64,000 nucleotides of DNA, from NCBI GenBank assembly GCA_913775715.1, contig CAJYMC010000007.1, positions 1,178,001-1,242,000 of the forward strand, in the 5' to 3' direction. Both the position numbers and the translations under genes were made by a program. Below, in pieces: positions 7,356-15,873 of the stretch (positions are counted from its first letter, which is position 1; each line of letters opens with the position of its first letter). The stretch comes from an uncultured Exiguobacterium sp. (GTDB lineage: Bacteria > Bacillota > Bacilli > Exiguobacteriales > Exiguobacteriaceae). The notes beneath the pieces were generated by a model. It was given only the letters and a program-made list of their open reading frames with translations, was not told where the DNA came from and made no database searches.

Positions 7356-8756
7356 TTACACCGTTTTCTCTGGCTTTCGTCGGACAACATAACCAAGAAT
7401 TCCAGTAAGTAACGCAAGTCCTGCGGCGTATAGTACTGTCCATCCTGCCGTTTGTTGAGCGAACTCGAATAAGGCGTCACTCCGCCATTTCATCGCGAAC
7501 TGAACGTATGAAGCCTGACTGACGATGAAGCTGATGACACCAATCGCGATCGCAAAGACGAACGGATCAACGATCGACTTGAAGCTGCGGATACTACAGA
7601 CGAAATAGATCGCGAACGTCACCAGCAATAATACCCAATACGCACTCTCACTTGAGACGTCTGGCGCTGTCGCTCCTGCCGATTCCGCATCGATCGCTTG
7701 GATCGTCTGCCGTGCGACACCGTAATCAACCGGATCGAGCTTCAATTGTGTCGCTGACAAGTCAGGGCGCTCTCCACCGAGTAACGTCAACAATTGTTCC
7801 GTCACCCGATTGGTATCAATCCCATCAACGACTTTTTGGATCGAGTCATTAAGCTGATCCGTCGAGGTCTCCCCGTTTAACATCGAGACAGGGATTTCCG
7901 CATTCGCTCCAAGGACATCTGCTTGATACACGACTTGACCGCCGTGGATCCAGTCATACATCCCCCCACTTCCGGCGTTCAGACTCGCGACGGTGAGTGC
8001 TGTCCGTAGTGAGGAATCGCCGTCATATTCCGCTTCATCCTGTACCGTAAAGACGAGTTGGAGCGTACTTGCAAACATTAAAATCAGTAAGCTGGCACGT
8101 CCGGCAGCTGTCAGACCGGATAACTTTTGCGGGAAGAATGCCATCCAACCAAGCAAACTGACGACGAGAAGCGGTAAGATACCGCTCATCGCATAGCCGT
8201 CTTGTAACGAGAGGAATGGCACGTCGTTTCCGCGTCCGGCAAGGATGAACCAGATGATTCCGACCGTTAAGAAGAAACTGACCGATCGAATCGTCCACCC
8301 GAGCTGACTTGCCTTAATCCGTAACACTAAAAATAACAGGACAATCAAACCGATGCCAAAAACGGAATAGAGTAACGTGCCGTAAGAGACATCAAACGTA
8401 AGTGGTGCAAGGACTTGCTTTAAGTCGATCCCAAACAACGATAAGACGTCGCCGGCAGAACTCGCATCGAGCACCTGATTGATGATTCCTTCTCGGACCG
8501 CACTCGGCATCGTGATCGATAGCCCACCGACGAACAGAAGCATCAGTGACACCGTGATGTCTGCATCTTTCCAGGAGACGTCCGCCTGTTGCATCTGCGT
8601 CACGAGATCCTGATAGTCTGAGGATGAGGTGATTTGTGAAGTCAAAAATGCCATCGCGCCATAGATGACACCGAAAAAGATGAGACCGATGAGGACGCCA
8701 AACAGGACATCCCAGACGGAAAACCGTCGTTGTTTCCTTTCTTGCCTTGACTCCAT
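7356..8756 (-). CDS. polytopic membrane protein of unknown function
   Basis: 466 residues. A charged N-terminus (MESRQERKQRRFS) leads into a membrane segment near residues 15-37. Further hydrophobic segments occur around 68-82, 125-145, 155-172, 190-207 and 220-237. A soluble loop of about 130 residues (240-370) follows, then three or four C-terminal segments ending YVVRRKPEKTV. I recognise no family motif. The soluble loop between two membrane blocks could be extracytoplasmic. No partner gene adjoins it on the same strand; its likely 3' boundary is the terminator at 7101-7144. Confidence 0.7.
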   Translation of the reverse strand: MESRQERKQRRFSVWDVLFGVLIGLIFFGVIYGAMAFLTSQITSSSDYQDLVTQMQQADVSWKDADITVSLMLLFVGGLSITMPSAVREGIINQVLDASSAGDVLSLFGIDLKQVLAPLTFDVSYGTLLYSVFGIGLIVLLFLVLRIKASQLGWTIRSVSFFLTVGIIWFILAGRGNDVPFLSLQDGYAMSGILPLLVVSLLGWMAFFPQKLSGLTAAGRASLLILMFASTLQLVFTVQDEAEYDGDSSLRTALTVASLNAGSGGMYDWIHGGQVVYQADVLGANAEIPVSMLNGETSTDQLNDSIQKVVDGIDTNRVTEQLLTLLGGERPDLSATQLKLDPVDYGVARQTIQAIDAESAGATAPDVSSESAYWVLLLVTFAIYFVCSIRSFKSIVDPFVFAIAIGVISFIVSQASYVQFAMKWRSDALFEFAQQTAGWTVLYAAGLALLTGILGYVVRRKPEKTV

Positions 8757-8886
8757 CCCATTTCCTCCTTTTCATGTCTGATGTTTGAATATTCCTGCTA
8801 CAGCGAAACCAAAAACATCAAATTCATTCACCAGCCATTATATCCCACTTTTTCTCTGACTGTCTCCACTGATTCCAAAAACAAAA

Positions 8887-8925
8887 ACCGGCTTCTCACA
8901 GTGAGAAGCCGGTTGAACGATCAGA
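8887..8925 (-). terminator. terminator of adhE
   Basis: A near-perfect 12-bp inverted repeat (ACCGGCTTCTCA...TGAGAAGCCGGT, 8887-8913) on the minus strand runs into TTTTTGTTTTTGG. It lies about 30 bp past the adhE stop. Confidence 0.85.
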
Positions 8926-8945
8926 TGCCATGGTATTTTTCTCTA

Positions 8946-11540
8946 TTAGATGCCTTCGTACGCTTGTTCCATGATCGTCCGTAACTCAGCGACAAGCGGC
9001 ATCTTCGGATTCGCCGTCGTACATTGATCCTCGAATGCATCGACTGCCATCTTGTCGAGTTTTGCCTCGAAGTCTGCTTTTTGAATGCCTTGCGCCTTGA
9101 ATGACATCTTGATGTTGAGACGTTGTCCAAGATCAGCAACGGCTTGGATGAGGGATTCGACCCCTTGTTCCGTCGTTGCTGCTGGAAGACCGAGGTAACG
9201 TGCGATGTCGGCATACCGCTCATCGGCAACGAATGATTCGTATTTCGGGAATGCTGCTAGTTTTGTTGGACGTGACGCATTATAGCGAATGACGTGTGGC
9301 ATCAGGATCGCATTCGTCCGTCCGTGTGGTGTGTGGAACTCGCCACCGATTTTGTGTGCGATCGAGTGGTTGATGCCGAGGAAGGCGTTCGCGAATGCCA
9401 TCCCTGCCATCGTTGACGCATTATGCACTTTTTCGCGTGCTTCGGCGTCTGATCCGTTAGCATATGCTCGTGGCAAGTAATCGAAGATCATCTTGATTGC
9501 TTTCAGTGCCAGTCCATCCGTGTAGTCGTTCGCAAGCACCGAGACGTATGCTTCTGTCGCATGCGTCAAAACATCCATTCCGGTATCAGCAGTGATTGAA
9601 GCTGGGACGGTCATGACGAATTCTGGATCAACGATTGCGACGTCTGGCGTCAATGCATAGTCAGCAATCGGGTATTTGACGTTTTTCTCTTTATCCGTGA
9701 TGACGGTGAACGGTGTCACTTCTGAACCCGTACCAGAAGTCGTCGGAATCGCGACGAACTTCGCTTGACGACCAAGTGTCGGGAATTGATACGCCCGTTT
9801 GCGGATATCGAGGAATTTTTGACGTAAGTTTGAGAACGTTTCGTTCGGTTGTTCATAGAAGAGCCACATTCCTTTTGCAGCATCCATCGCTGAACCACCA
9901 CCGAGAGCGATGATCAAGTCAGGTTTGAAGTCACGCATCGCTTGGGCACCCGTCTGAACAGTCGTCACCGATGGATCTGGTTCAACCTGGTCAAAGATTC
10001 GGTAACTGACGGACTGTGGCAAGTTTTGAATTACTTTATCGGCATACCCGAACTGTACCATCGTTGGATCCGTGACGATCATGACGCGTGAGACGTCTGT
10101 CATCGACCGCAAGTACTGAACAGAGTTCTTTTCGAAGTAGATTTTTTCAGGGACCTTGAACCATTGCATGTTCACGCGTCGTCTCGCCACCTTTTTGACG
10201 TTGAGTAAGTGTTTCGCTGTCACGTTTTCAGAAACAGAGTTTTTCCCGTATGATCCGCAACCGAGTGTCAGAGATGGTGTCAACTCGTTGTACAGATCAC
10301 CAATTCCGCCATGAGCAGATGGACTGTTGACGAGAATCCGGCAGGCTTTCATGCGGAGTCCGAACGCTGTCATCAAATCATCGTTCGTCGTATGAATCAC
10401 GGCTGTATGACCGAGACCACCGATTTCAAGCATCTGTTCGGCAATCGTGAACGCTTCTTCAGTTGATGCGACACGGTACGCACCGAGGACGGGACTGAGT
10501 TTTTCATGAGATAATGGTTCTGCTGCTCCGACATACTCGAGTTCCGCGACGAGCATGACTGTTGTTTCCGGAACGTCGATGCCAGCTTTTTCTGCGATCC
10601 ATGTCGCTGGTTTCCCGACGATGTCCGCGTTGACGGCACATGTATCGGTTTTGATAACGAGTGATTCAAGGCGTTGTTTTTCTTCCGGTGTACAGAAGTA
10701 ACAACCGAGTGCTTCCATTTCCGCACGAACTGTCGCATAAATCTCTTGGTCGACGATGACGGCTTGCTCAGACGCACAAATCATCCCGTTATCAAACGTT
10801 TTTGAGAGAACCAGATCGCTGACTGCCCGTTTGACTTTCGCAGACTGTTCGATGTAACACGGAACATTCCCTGGTCCAACACCGAGTGCCGGTTTACCTG
10901 TTGAATACGCTGATTTGACCATTCCTGCTCCACCTGTCGCAAGGACCATGGCGATTTTTTCATGGTTCATCAAAACTTTCGTTGCTTCAAGTGATGGTTC
11001 TTCCACCCATTGAATACAGTCTTTCGGTGCCCCGGCTTTGATGGCTGCGTCACGGAGTGTTTTCGCTGCTTCGACGGAACACTGTTGTGCCGATGGATGG
11101 AACGCGAAGACGATCGGGTTGCGTGTCTTGATCGCAATCAATGCTTTGAACATCGTCGTTGATGTCGGATTCGTGACCGGTGTGACACCACAGACGACAC
11201 CGACGGGTTCAGCGATATAGGTGATGCCGTTTTGGACATCCTCTTCTAAAATCCCGACTGTTTTTTCATGACGTAGACTGTTATAGATGTATTCTGTCGC
11301 AAACATATTTTTAATCATCTTATCTTCAAAGACACCGCGTCCCGTCTCTTCTGCTGCGAGACGAGCGAGTTCGACGTGCCGTTCGAGTCCAGCAAGTGCC
11401 ATATCCCGGACGATCGTGTCGATTTTTTCTTGATCGAATGTCAGTAATTCTTGTAATGCACGTTGCCCTTTTTCAACGATTTGTCCAATTGCTTGTTCGA
11501 CCGGCGTTACCGTCGATTTTGTTTTTTCTTTCACAGCCAT
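8946..11540 (-). CDS. adhE: bifunctional acetaldehyde-CoA / alcohol dehydrogenase
   Basis: 864 residues from MAVKEKTKST; GGGAGGAAACCACTC precedes this ATG, while the longer frame needs a TTG with no site. The N-terminal CoA-acylating aldehyde dehydrogenase half carries the catalytic Cys255 in DNGMICASEQ and the GVGPGNVP segment. A linker leads to the C-terminal iron-dependent alcohol dehydrogenase (GGGSAMDAAKG nucleotide region; TGMDVLTHATEA and INHSIAHKIGGEFHTPHG with the Asp/His iron ligands). The enzyme reduces acetyl-CoA to ethanol, reoxidising two NADH, and forms spirosome filaments in other bacteria. It is monocistronic, with a terminator behind and a promoter region rich in Rex/Fnr-like and cre-like sites, consistent with induction when NADH is high or oxygen is low. 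Confidence 0.95.
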   Translation of the reverse strand: MAVKEKTKSTVTPVEQAIGQIVEKGQRALQELLTFDQEKIDTIVRDMALAGLERHVELARLAAEETGRGVFEDKMIKNMFATEYIYNSLRHEKTVGILEEDVQNGITYIAEPVGVVCGVTPVTNPTSTTMFKALIAIKTRNPIVFAFHPSAQQCSVEAAKTLRDAAIKAGAPKDCIQWVEEPSLEATKVLMNHEKIAMVLATGGAGMVKSAYSTGKPALGVGPGNVPCYIEQSAKVKRAVSDLVLSKTFDNGMICASEQAVIVDQEIYATVRAEMEALGCYFCTPEEKQRLESLVIKTDTCAVNADIVGKPATWIAEKAGIDVPETTVMLVAELEYVGAAEPLSHEKLSPVLGAYRVASTEEAFTIAEQMLEIGGLGHTAVIHTTNDDLMTAFGLRMKACRILVNSPSAHGGIGDLYNELTPSLTLGCGSYGKNSVSENVTAKHLLNVKKVARRRVNMQWFKVPEKIYFEKNSVQYLRSMTDVSRVMIVTDPTMVQFGYADKVIQNLPQSVSYRIFDQVEPDPSVTTVQTGAQAMRDFKPDLIIALGGGSAMDAAKGMWLFYEQPNETFSNLRQKFLDIRKRAYQFPTLGRQAKFVAIPTTSGTGSEVTPFTVITDKEKNVKYPIADYALTPDVAIVDPEFVMTVPASITADTGMDVLTHATEAYVSVLANDYTDGLALKAIKMIFDYLPRAYANGSDAEAREKVHNASTMAGMAFANAFLGINHSIAHKIGGEFHTPHGRTNAILMPHVIRYNASRPTKLAAFPKYESFVADERYADIARYLGLPAATTEQGVESLIQAVADLGQRLNIKMSFKAQGIQKADFEAKLDKMAVDAFEDQCTTANPKMPLVAELRTIMEQAYEGI

Positions 11541-11625
11541 GAGTGGTTTCCTCCCTGTCGTGGAACGAATCTGAGTTTGATTTGCCAACCATTATGTCAG
11601 GAATGCCAAGCTGTTTTTCAATAGT

Positions 11626-11643
11626 TTGTGCTTTCCTTCACAA
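11626..11643. promoter_or_regulatory. Rex-type operator upstream of adhE
   Basis: TTGTGCTTTCCTTCACAA matches the Rex consensus TTGTGA-N6-TCACAA except for one base. It sits just downstream of the proposed adhE -10, where a repressor would block initiation. Rex releases DNA when NADH is high, which fits adhE. The match is direct; binding is inferred. Confidence 0.65.
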
Positions 11644-11647
11644 ATCA

Positions 11648-11676
11648 ATCATAACCCCTTTTTCCTGTTTTGTGCA
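11648..11676 (-). promoter_or_regulatory. candidate sigma-A promoter for adhE
   Basis: On the minus strand TGCACA and TATGAT are separated by 17 bp. The -10 is good and the -35 weak (4 of 6), as expected for an activated or derepressed promoter. It predicts a leader of about 100 nt before adhE. Confidence 0.45.
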
Positions 11677-11685
11677 TGACCATCC

Positions 11686-11701
11686 TGTGAATTCCCTCAC
11701 A
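11686..11701. promoter_or_regulatory. TGTGA-N6-TCACA palindrome (Fnr/Crp or Rex type)
   Basis: TGTGAATTCCCTCACA has perfect 5-bp arms with 6-bp spacing, the Fnr/Crp-family consensus and also a core Rex site. It is centred about 50 bp upstream of the predicted adhE start point. Confidence 0.6.
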
Positions 11702-11705
11702 CCTT

Positions 11706-11730
11706 TGATAGCGTTTACAACTGTTGTAAA
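11706..11730. promoter_or_regulatory. cre-like CcpA site overlapping a 17-bp palindrome
   Basis: TGATAGCGTTTACA (11706-11719) fits the cre consensus TGWNANCGNTNWCA at every defined position. It overlaps TTTACAACTGTTGTAAA (11714-11730), a palindrome with 8-bp arms. Carbon catabolite control of adhE or of the divergent carbonic anhydrase gene is suggested. The regulator of the second palindrome is not recognised. Confidence 0.55.
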
Positions 11731-11768
11731 TTCTTCTTTTTCATCGTTTTGCTTCATGTACATAAATG

Positions 11769-11784
11769 TGTGCGATTTGTCACA
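11769..11784. promoter_or_regulatory. second Fnr/Rex-like palindrome
   Basis: TGTGCGATTTGTCACA matches TGTGA-N6-TCACA with one mismatch. It lies upstream of the -35 of the carbonic anhydrase promoter and about 130 bp upstream of the adhE promoter, so it could affect either gene. Confidence 0.4.
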
Positions 11785-11801
11785 CCTCGCATTTTCGTGA
11801 C

Positions 11802-11830
11802 TTGATAGCCGTTTCATCATCTTGTATTCT
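11802..11830 (+). promoter_or_regulatory. sigma-A promoter of the carbonic anhydrase gene
   Basis: TTGATA and TATTCT separated by 17 bp, ending 46 bp before the start codon. Confidence 0.5.
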
Positions 11831-11876
11831 GATATGGGGTACATATTAAGAGCTACCACTAAAGGAGGACACTTGA

Positions 11877-12428
11877 ATGTCAGTTGTACAGGAAATGCTA
11901 GCCTTCAACGAGCGATTCGTCGCCGAAAAACAGTATGAGCAGTTCGTCTCGGATAAGTTCCCAGACAAAAAGGTCGTCATCCTGACGTGCATGGATGCCC
12001 GCTTGACGGAACTCCTCCCACACGCACTTGGTCTTAAGAACGGGGATGCGAAGATCATCAAAAATGCCGGTGCTATCCTATCGCACCCATTTGGTTCCGT
12101 CATGCGCTCGATTCTCGTCGCGTTGTATGCTCTTGGTGCTGAAGAAGTCGTCGTCATCGGTCACCACGACTGCGGCATGAGCACGATTGATCCTAAACAC
12201 ATGATCAATGAAATGAAGGATCGGGGCATCGACCAGCAGATTCTTCACACGCTCGAAGTATCTGGTGTTGATTTGAATCAATGGTTGCGCGGTTTCACGT
12301 CAGTTCAAGAAAGCGTCGCCCATTCGGTCAGCCTTGTGAAGAACCATCCATTACTGCCACCTGGGACAAACGTCCACGGACTCGTTATTGATCCAGGTAC
12401 CGGTAAACTCGACGTCGTCGATTGCTGA
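11877..12428 (+). CDS. beta-class carbonic anhydrase
   Basis: 183 residues with an AAAGGAGGACACTTGA site before the ATG. The zinc and catalytic motifs are clear: CMDARLTEL near residue 38 (Cys ligand and the Asp-Arg dyad) and GHHDCGMS near 98 (His and Cys ligands). The enzyme interconverts CO2 and bicarbonate in the cytoplasm. The short length and motif spacing match the small Bacillus-type (YtiB-like) beta carbonic anhydrases. It is monocistronic, ended by a terminator, and shares its upstream region with adhE. Confidence 0.9.
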   Translation: MSVVQEMLAFNERFVAEKQYEQFVSDKFPDKKVVILTCMDARLTELLPHALGLKNGDAKIIKNAGAILSHPFGSVMRSILVALYALGAEEVVVIGHHDCGMSTIDPKHMINEMKDRGIDQQILHTLEVSGVDLNQWLRGFTSVQESVAHSVSLVKNHPLLPPGTNVHGLVIDPGTGKLDVVDC

Positions 12429-12490
12429 TCACTCTCTATAGAAGAAACGCAAATAGATTCAGATGCTATACGTCGTCTGAACTTAAAGAT

Positions 12491-12534
12491 AACGTGCCAT
12501 TTTCTCGTAACAGAGAAGGATGGCACGTTTTTTT
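12491..12534 (+). terminator. terminator of the carbonic anhydrase gene
   Basis: AACGTGCCAT-tTTCTC stem with its complement GAGAA-gg-ATGGCACGTT, followed by seven T residues on the plus strand. Confidence 0.85.
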
Positions 12535-12544
12535 GAGTAATCCA

Positions 12545-12603
12545 TGCGCTTTTCACCTTATACTTCCGGGTATAAAAGAGTGTGACCTTTTATGAAAAGC
12601 GCA
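12545..12603. repeat. 11-bp inverted repeat enclosing a smaller hairpin
   Basis: TGCGCTTTTCA (12545-12555) and TGAAAAGCGCA (12593-12603) are exact complements. Inside lies TTATAC-TTCCGG-GTATAA (12558-12575). It sits between the carbonic anhydrase terminator and the promoter of the next gene. It could be an operator pair, part of a small RNA, or a remnant repeat element. Confidence 0.5.
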
Positions 12604-12648
12604 AAAGTGTATTGTGAATTCCTTTTCTACGAGGTCAGACTTTTACCC

Positions 12649-12677
12649 TTGACAGTGTTCCAACATGGCTGTAAGAT
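12649..12677 (+). promoter_or_regulatory. sigma-A promoter of the yuiF-like gene
   Basis: Consensus -35 TTGACA, 17-bp spacer, -10 TAAGAT; 47 bp before the start codon. Confidence 0.65.
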
Positions 12678-12724
12678 ACTTTAGTATAGTGCAGTGATAA
12701 CAAAAGAAAGTGTGGTTTTACTGA

Positions 12725-14047
12725 ATGATTAACGCCGTATTGTTTGCCGTCTTTTTACTATTCATCTTAGCGATCTTCCGCGTCCACATCGTGCTCGCGA
12801 TGGTCATCAGTGCGTTTGCTGGCGGTCTCGTCGGTGGGCTTGATTTAACGAAAACAACCGAAGCGTTCGCAGGTGGTCTTGGCGACGGGGCCGAAATCGC
12901 CCTTAGCTATGCGATGCTTGGCGCATTTGCCGTTGCTCTCTCAAAAACGGGCTTACCGGATGCGCTTGCGCACGCATTGATCGAGCGTTCACGCGGTAAC
13001 GCAAGTGCCGCTTCAGTCAAAAAGTTAAAAGGATTTATCTTGTTTGCGATTCTGTTACTCGCAATCAGTTCACAAAATGCTTTACCGATTCACATCGCTT
13101 TCATTCCGATCATCATTCCACCATTGCTTGGTCTTTTTTCTCAGTTGAAGATCGACCGACGCCGGATTGCGATCATCATGACATTCGGTCTCGTCACACC
13201 GTACATGTTTTTACCGGTCGGATTCGGAGATATCTATTTGAATCAGATTTTGCTGAAAAACCTGAAAGCCAATGGTCTTGATACAACAGGTGCATCCGTC
13301 ATCGAAGCGATGGCGATTCCAGCACTTGGAATGGTCGTCGGTCTCTTAATCGGTCTTTATACGTACCGGAAAGAGCGGACATATGAAATTCGTGATATCG
13401 CCCCGGACGATTATGAAATTCCGGTCATCACGAAAACGAAACTGATCTTAAGTGGTGTTGTCGTCATCGCGACGTTGATTGTTCAACTGCAGACAGAATC
13501 GATGATTCTTGCTGCGACGACTGGTTTGATTCTCTTCTTGTTGCTTCGTCTCGTTCGATTCAGTGAAGCAGATGACGTCATTACACGTGGTATGCGGATG
13601 ATGTCATTCATCGGATTCGTTATGATTTCAGCAAACGGATTCTCGAACGTCTTGCGTAAAACGGGTGATATCGAGCCGCTCGTAGAGAACTCAAAAGCAT
13701 TAATGGGTGATTCCCAACTCGTTGCTGCTTTCGTCATGCTCTTGATCGGTCTTCTCGTCACGATGGGCATCGGTTCGAGTTTCTCGACTGTTCCAATCAT
13801 CGCTGCCATCTTCGTTCCACTTTGCATTCAGTACGGCTTCAGCTTAGAAGCAACGATTGCTATCATCGGGACTGCTGGTGCGCTCGGTGACGCTGGTAGC
13901 CCCGCGTCAGACTCGACACTCGGACCAACGAGTGGTCTGAATGCAGATGGTCAGCACGATCACATGCGGGAAACCGTCATCCCGACGTTCCTGCACTACA
14001 ATATTCCTTTGATCATCTTCGGTACGATCGCTGCGGTCGTATTATAA
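12725..14047 (+). CDS. YuiF-type Na+/H+ antiporter-family transporter
   Basis: 440 residues, almost wholly hydrophobic with about 11-12 membrane segments. It resembles the Na+/H+ antiporter/amino-acid transporter family of Bacillus YuiF: an N-terminal half with AFAGGLGDGAEIALSYAMLGAFAVALSKTG-type sequence and a C-terminal re-entrant region with GTAGALGDAGSPASDS and TSGLNADGQHDHM. Family members are predicted cation-coupled amino-acid (possibly histidine) transporters; substrate is not visible here. The ribosome binding site is weak (AAAGTGTGG). Single gene between its own promoter and a terminator. Confidence 0.82.
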   Translation: MINAVLFAVFLLFILAIFRVHIVLAMVISAFAGGLVGGLDLTKTTEAFAGGLGDGAEIALSYAMLGAFAVALSKTGLPDALAHALIERSRGNASAASVKKLKGFILFAILLLAISSQNALPIHIAFIPIIIPPLLGLFSQLKIDRRRIAIIMTFGLVTPYMFLPVGFGDIYLNQILLKNLKANGLDTTGASVIEAMAIPALGMVVGLLIGLYTYRKERTYEIRDIAPDDYEIPVITKTKLILSGVVVIATLIVQLQTESMILAATTGLILFLLLRLVRFSEADDVITRGMRMMSFIGFVMISANGFSNVLRKTGDIEPLVENSKALMGDSQLVAAFVMLLIGLLVTMGIGSSFSTVPIIAAIFVPLCIQYGFSLEATIAIIGTAGALGDAGSPASDSTLGPTSGLNADGQHDHMRETVIPTFLHYNIPLIIFGTIAAVVL

Positions 14048-14052
14048 AAATG

Positions 14053-14085
14053 AGACGGGTTCGCGTTCATGGCGAATCCGTCTTT
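14053..14085 (+). terminator. terminator of the yuiF-like gene
   Basis: AGACGG-g-TTCGC stem with GCGAA-t-CCGTCT, followed by TTTT on the plus strand. Confidence 0.75.
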
Positions 14086-14171
14086 TAAATTGTCTCCGTT
14101 TTTTTCCTTTTCATTTGATCGTTGGTTCTCTAAAATAAAAGAATGTACTGATTATAAAGGAGTTGTCTTAC

Positions 14172-14765
14172 GTGTTATCTCAAATCGTCAACCAGATTTT
14201 ACTTTCGCTTGCCGATCTCGGATATTTCGGTATCGCCCTCGGGTTGATGATTGAAATCATACCAAGCGAAATCGTCCTCTCATACGGTGGATTCATGATC
14301 TCTCAAGGAACGATCGGCTGGCCGCTCGCTGTCGTAGCCGCTGTTATTGGCGGATTGCTGTCGCAACTGTTCTTATACTGGTTCGCTCGCTACGGCGGTC
14401 GTCCATTGATCCTAAAGTACGGAAAGTATATTCTAATTTCTGAACATCATCTGGATTTAGCTGAACGCTGGTTCTTGAAGTACGGTCAAGGTGTCATCTT
14501 CGGCGCACGCTTCATCCCTGTCGTCCGCCATGCCATCTCGATTCCGGCTGGTCTTGCAAAAATGGATCAAACGAAGTTTTCACTTTACACGGTTCTTGCT
14601 ATCATTCCATGGTCGATTTTGTTCCTCTATCTTGGGGAGACGCTCGGAACGAACTGGCGCTCGATCAAGGAAGTCGCTGCACCATATACGAATGGTGTGT
14701 TGATTGCAGCTGTCGTCTTAATCATCGTCTATTTCTTCTATAAACGCCGTCAACGGTCGGTTTAA
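14172..14765 (+). CDS. DedA-family membrane protein
   Basis: 197 residues when started at the GTG at 14172, which is 9 bp after AAAGGAG; the in-frame TTG at 14163 is too close to that site. DedA/SNARE-associated hallmarks are present: EIIPSEIVLSYGGF with the conserved acidic residues, then FGARFIPVVRHAISIPAGLAKM, the F/R-R-x-x-P-x-x-R motif. DedA proteins include lipid-carrier (undecaprenyl phosphate) and phospholipid flippases needed for envelope homeostasis. Four or five membrane segments are predicted. Monocistronic, with a terminator immediately after. Confidence 0.88.
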   Translation: MLSQIVNQILLSLADLGYFGIALGLMIEIIPSEIVLSYGGFMISQGTIGWPLAVVAAVIGGLLSQLFLYWFARYGGRPLILKYGKYILISEHHLDLAERWFLKYGQGVIFGARFIPVVRHAISIPAGLAKMDQTKFSLYTVLAIIPWSILFLYLGETLGTNWRSIKEVAAPYTNGVLIAAVVLIIVYFFYKRRQRSV

Positions 14766-14774
14766 ACCATCAAT

Positions 14775-14803
14775 CAGTCTGTCTGTCGACGGACTGTTTT
14801 TTT
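14775..14803 (+). terminator. terminator of the dedA-like gene
   Basis: CAGTC-t-GTC and GAC-g-GACTG stem followed by seven T residues, ten bases past the stop. Confidence 0.75.
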
Positions 14804-14825
14804 ACAACAAACAGGAGGTCCTGCC

Positions 14826-15710
14826 ATGCTCACATCCCCGCTCGCCCATTTTCCACTACGTCGTTTGACTGCATCCTATCGCACAGGACGTCCGGTTGCG
14901 ACTGGCATCACTGTCGACGGACATATTTTAATCGTTGAAGAAACGATCAATGAATCTCGTGAAAAGCACGTTCTTTCCATTCATCAATTGAAGGATGACT
15001 GGCGAAAGACGACGATCGTCGAAAGAAACGACATCGACTTTTCTCTCGTTGATCGTTTTCCGGATGGACGTCTGTTACTCGTCGCTTCCCGTTGTGACGA
15101 TGATATCGACGGTACATGGTTGCCGAACGCCTTTATCTATGATCCTCAAGGTCAGTTACTGAATAGCTTTTGTTTAGACGACGGTATTCAAAACATGCAA
15201 ATCGATGAACAAGGCTGGATTTGGGTCAGTTATTTTGATGAAGGTATCTATGCTGATGCCGTGACCAGTTCAAACGGTGCCTTCGGTCTGGTCGCTTTTG
15301 ACGATACAGGGGAAGTGCAGTATAAAAATCGGCAATATCCGATCGATGATTGTTATGCTTTGAACGTTTGCTCCTCAACAGAGGTCTGGTTTTTCTACTA
15401 TTCCGATTATCGTTTCGTTCGTATTGATCAAGAGGACGATCTCGTTTGTGAGGCACCAACGATTACCTTTTCTCAGTTCGCCCGGTACGGTGACTATCTA
15501 CTTGCCACAAACACTGAGGAAGCAAAACTCCTGGAACGAAGCGGAACACTTTTTAAAAGCATTCGCTCGATTCGTTTCATGACCGAACAAGGAATTTCCC
15601 TGTCAGGCGACCTTACAATGCGTGATGATTTGATTGTCTTAGCGACCGCTGAGCATTTGTATGTTGGTAGACTAGGTCAGCGACTTGATACTCTACTCAT
15701 GGGCGAATGA
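14826..15710 (+). CDS. uncharacterised protein with propeller-like repeats
   Basis: 294 residues, preceded by an excellent ACAGGAGGTCCTGCC site. No signal peptide or membrane segment. The sequence alternates short beta-like strands with aromatic and acidic turns (GWIWVSYFDEGIY, FIYDPQGQLLNSF, VAFDDTGEVQYKN), reminiscent of a beta-propeller or NHL-like fold. I recognise no catalytic motif or named family. It stands alone between terminated neighbours, so context does not help. Confidence 0.65.
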   Translation: MLTSPLAHFPLRRLTASYRTGRPVATGITVDGHILIVEETINESREKHVLSIHQLKDDWRKTTIVERNDIDFSLVDRFPDGRLLLVASRCDDDIDGTWLPNAFIYDPQGQLLNSFCLDDGIQNMQIDEQGWIWVSYFDEGIYADAVTSSNGAFGLVAFDDTGEVQYKNRQYPIDDCYALNVCSSTEVWFFYYSDYRFVRIDQEDDLVCEAPTITFSQFARYGDYLLATNTEEAKLLERSGTLFKSIRSIRFMTEQGISLSGDLTMRDDLIVLATAEHLYVGRLGQRLDTLLMGE

Positions 15711-15788
15711 AAGCTGTTACATGTTTGTTTCATAATTATCTAATTTCTGAAAACTCTATTTCAAATTTTCAAAAAGACTAGCCGTGTC

Positions 15789-15808
15789 CTATCCGAGGAT
15801 AGTATACT
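15789..15808 (+). promoter_or_regulatory. palindrome next to a -10 hexamer
   Basis: CTATCC-GA-GGATAG abuts TATACT (15803-15808) in the promoter region of the amino-acid permease gene. No good -35 is seen at 17 bp, so the dyad may bind an activator or repressor. Confidence 0.4.
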
Positions 15809-15873
15809 CAGCTTTATAGTTCTTACGACAAGTTGTCTGAACATTATGACGTCACAGAATTTTTTTGGGGGAA

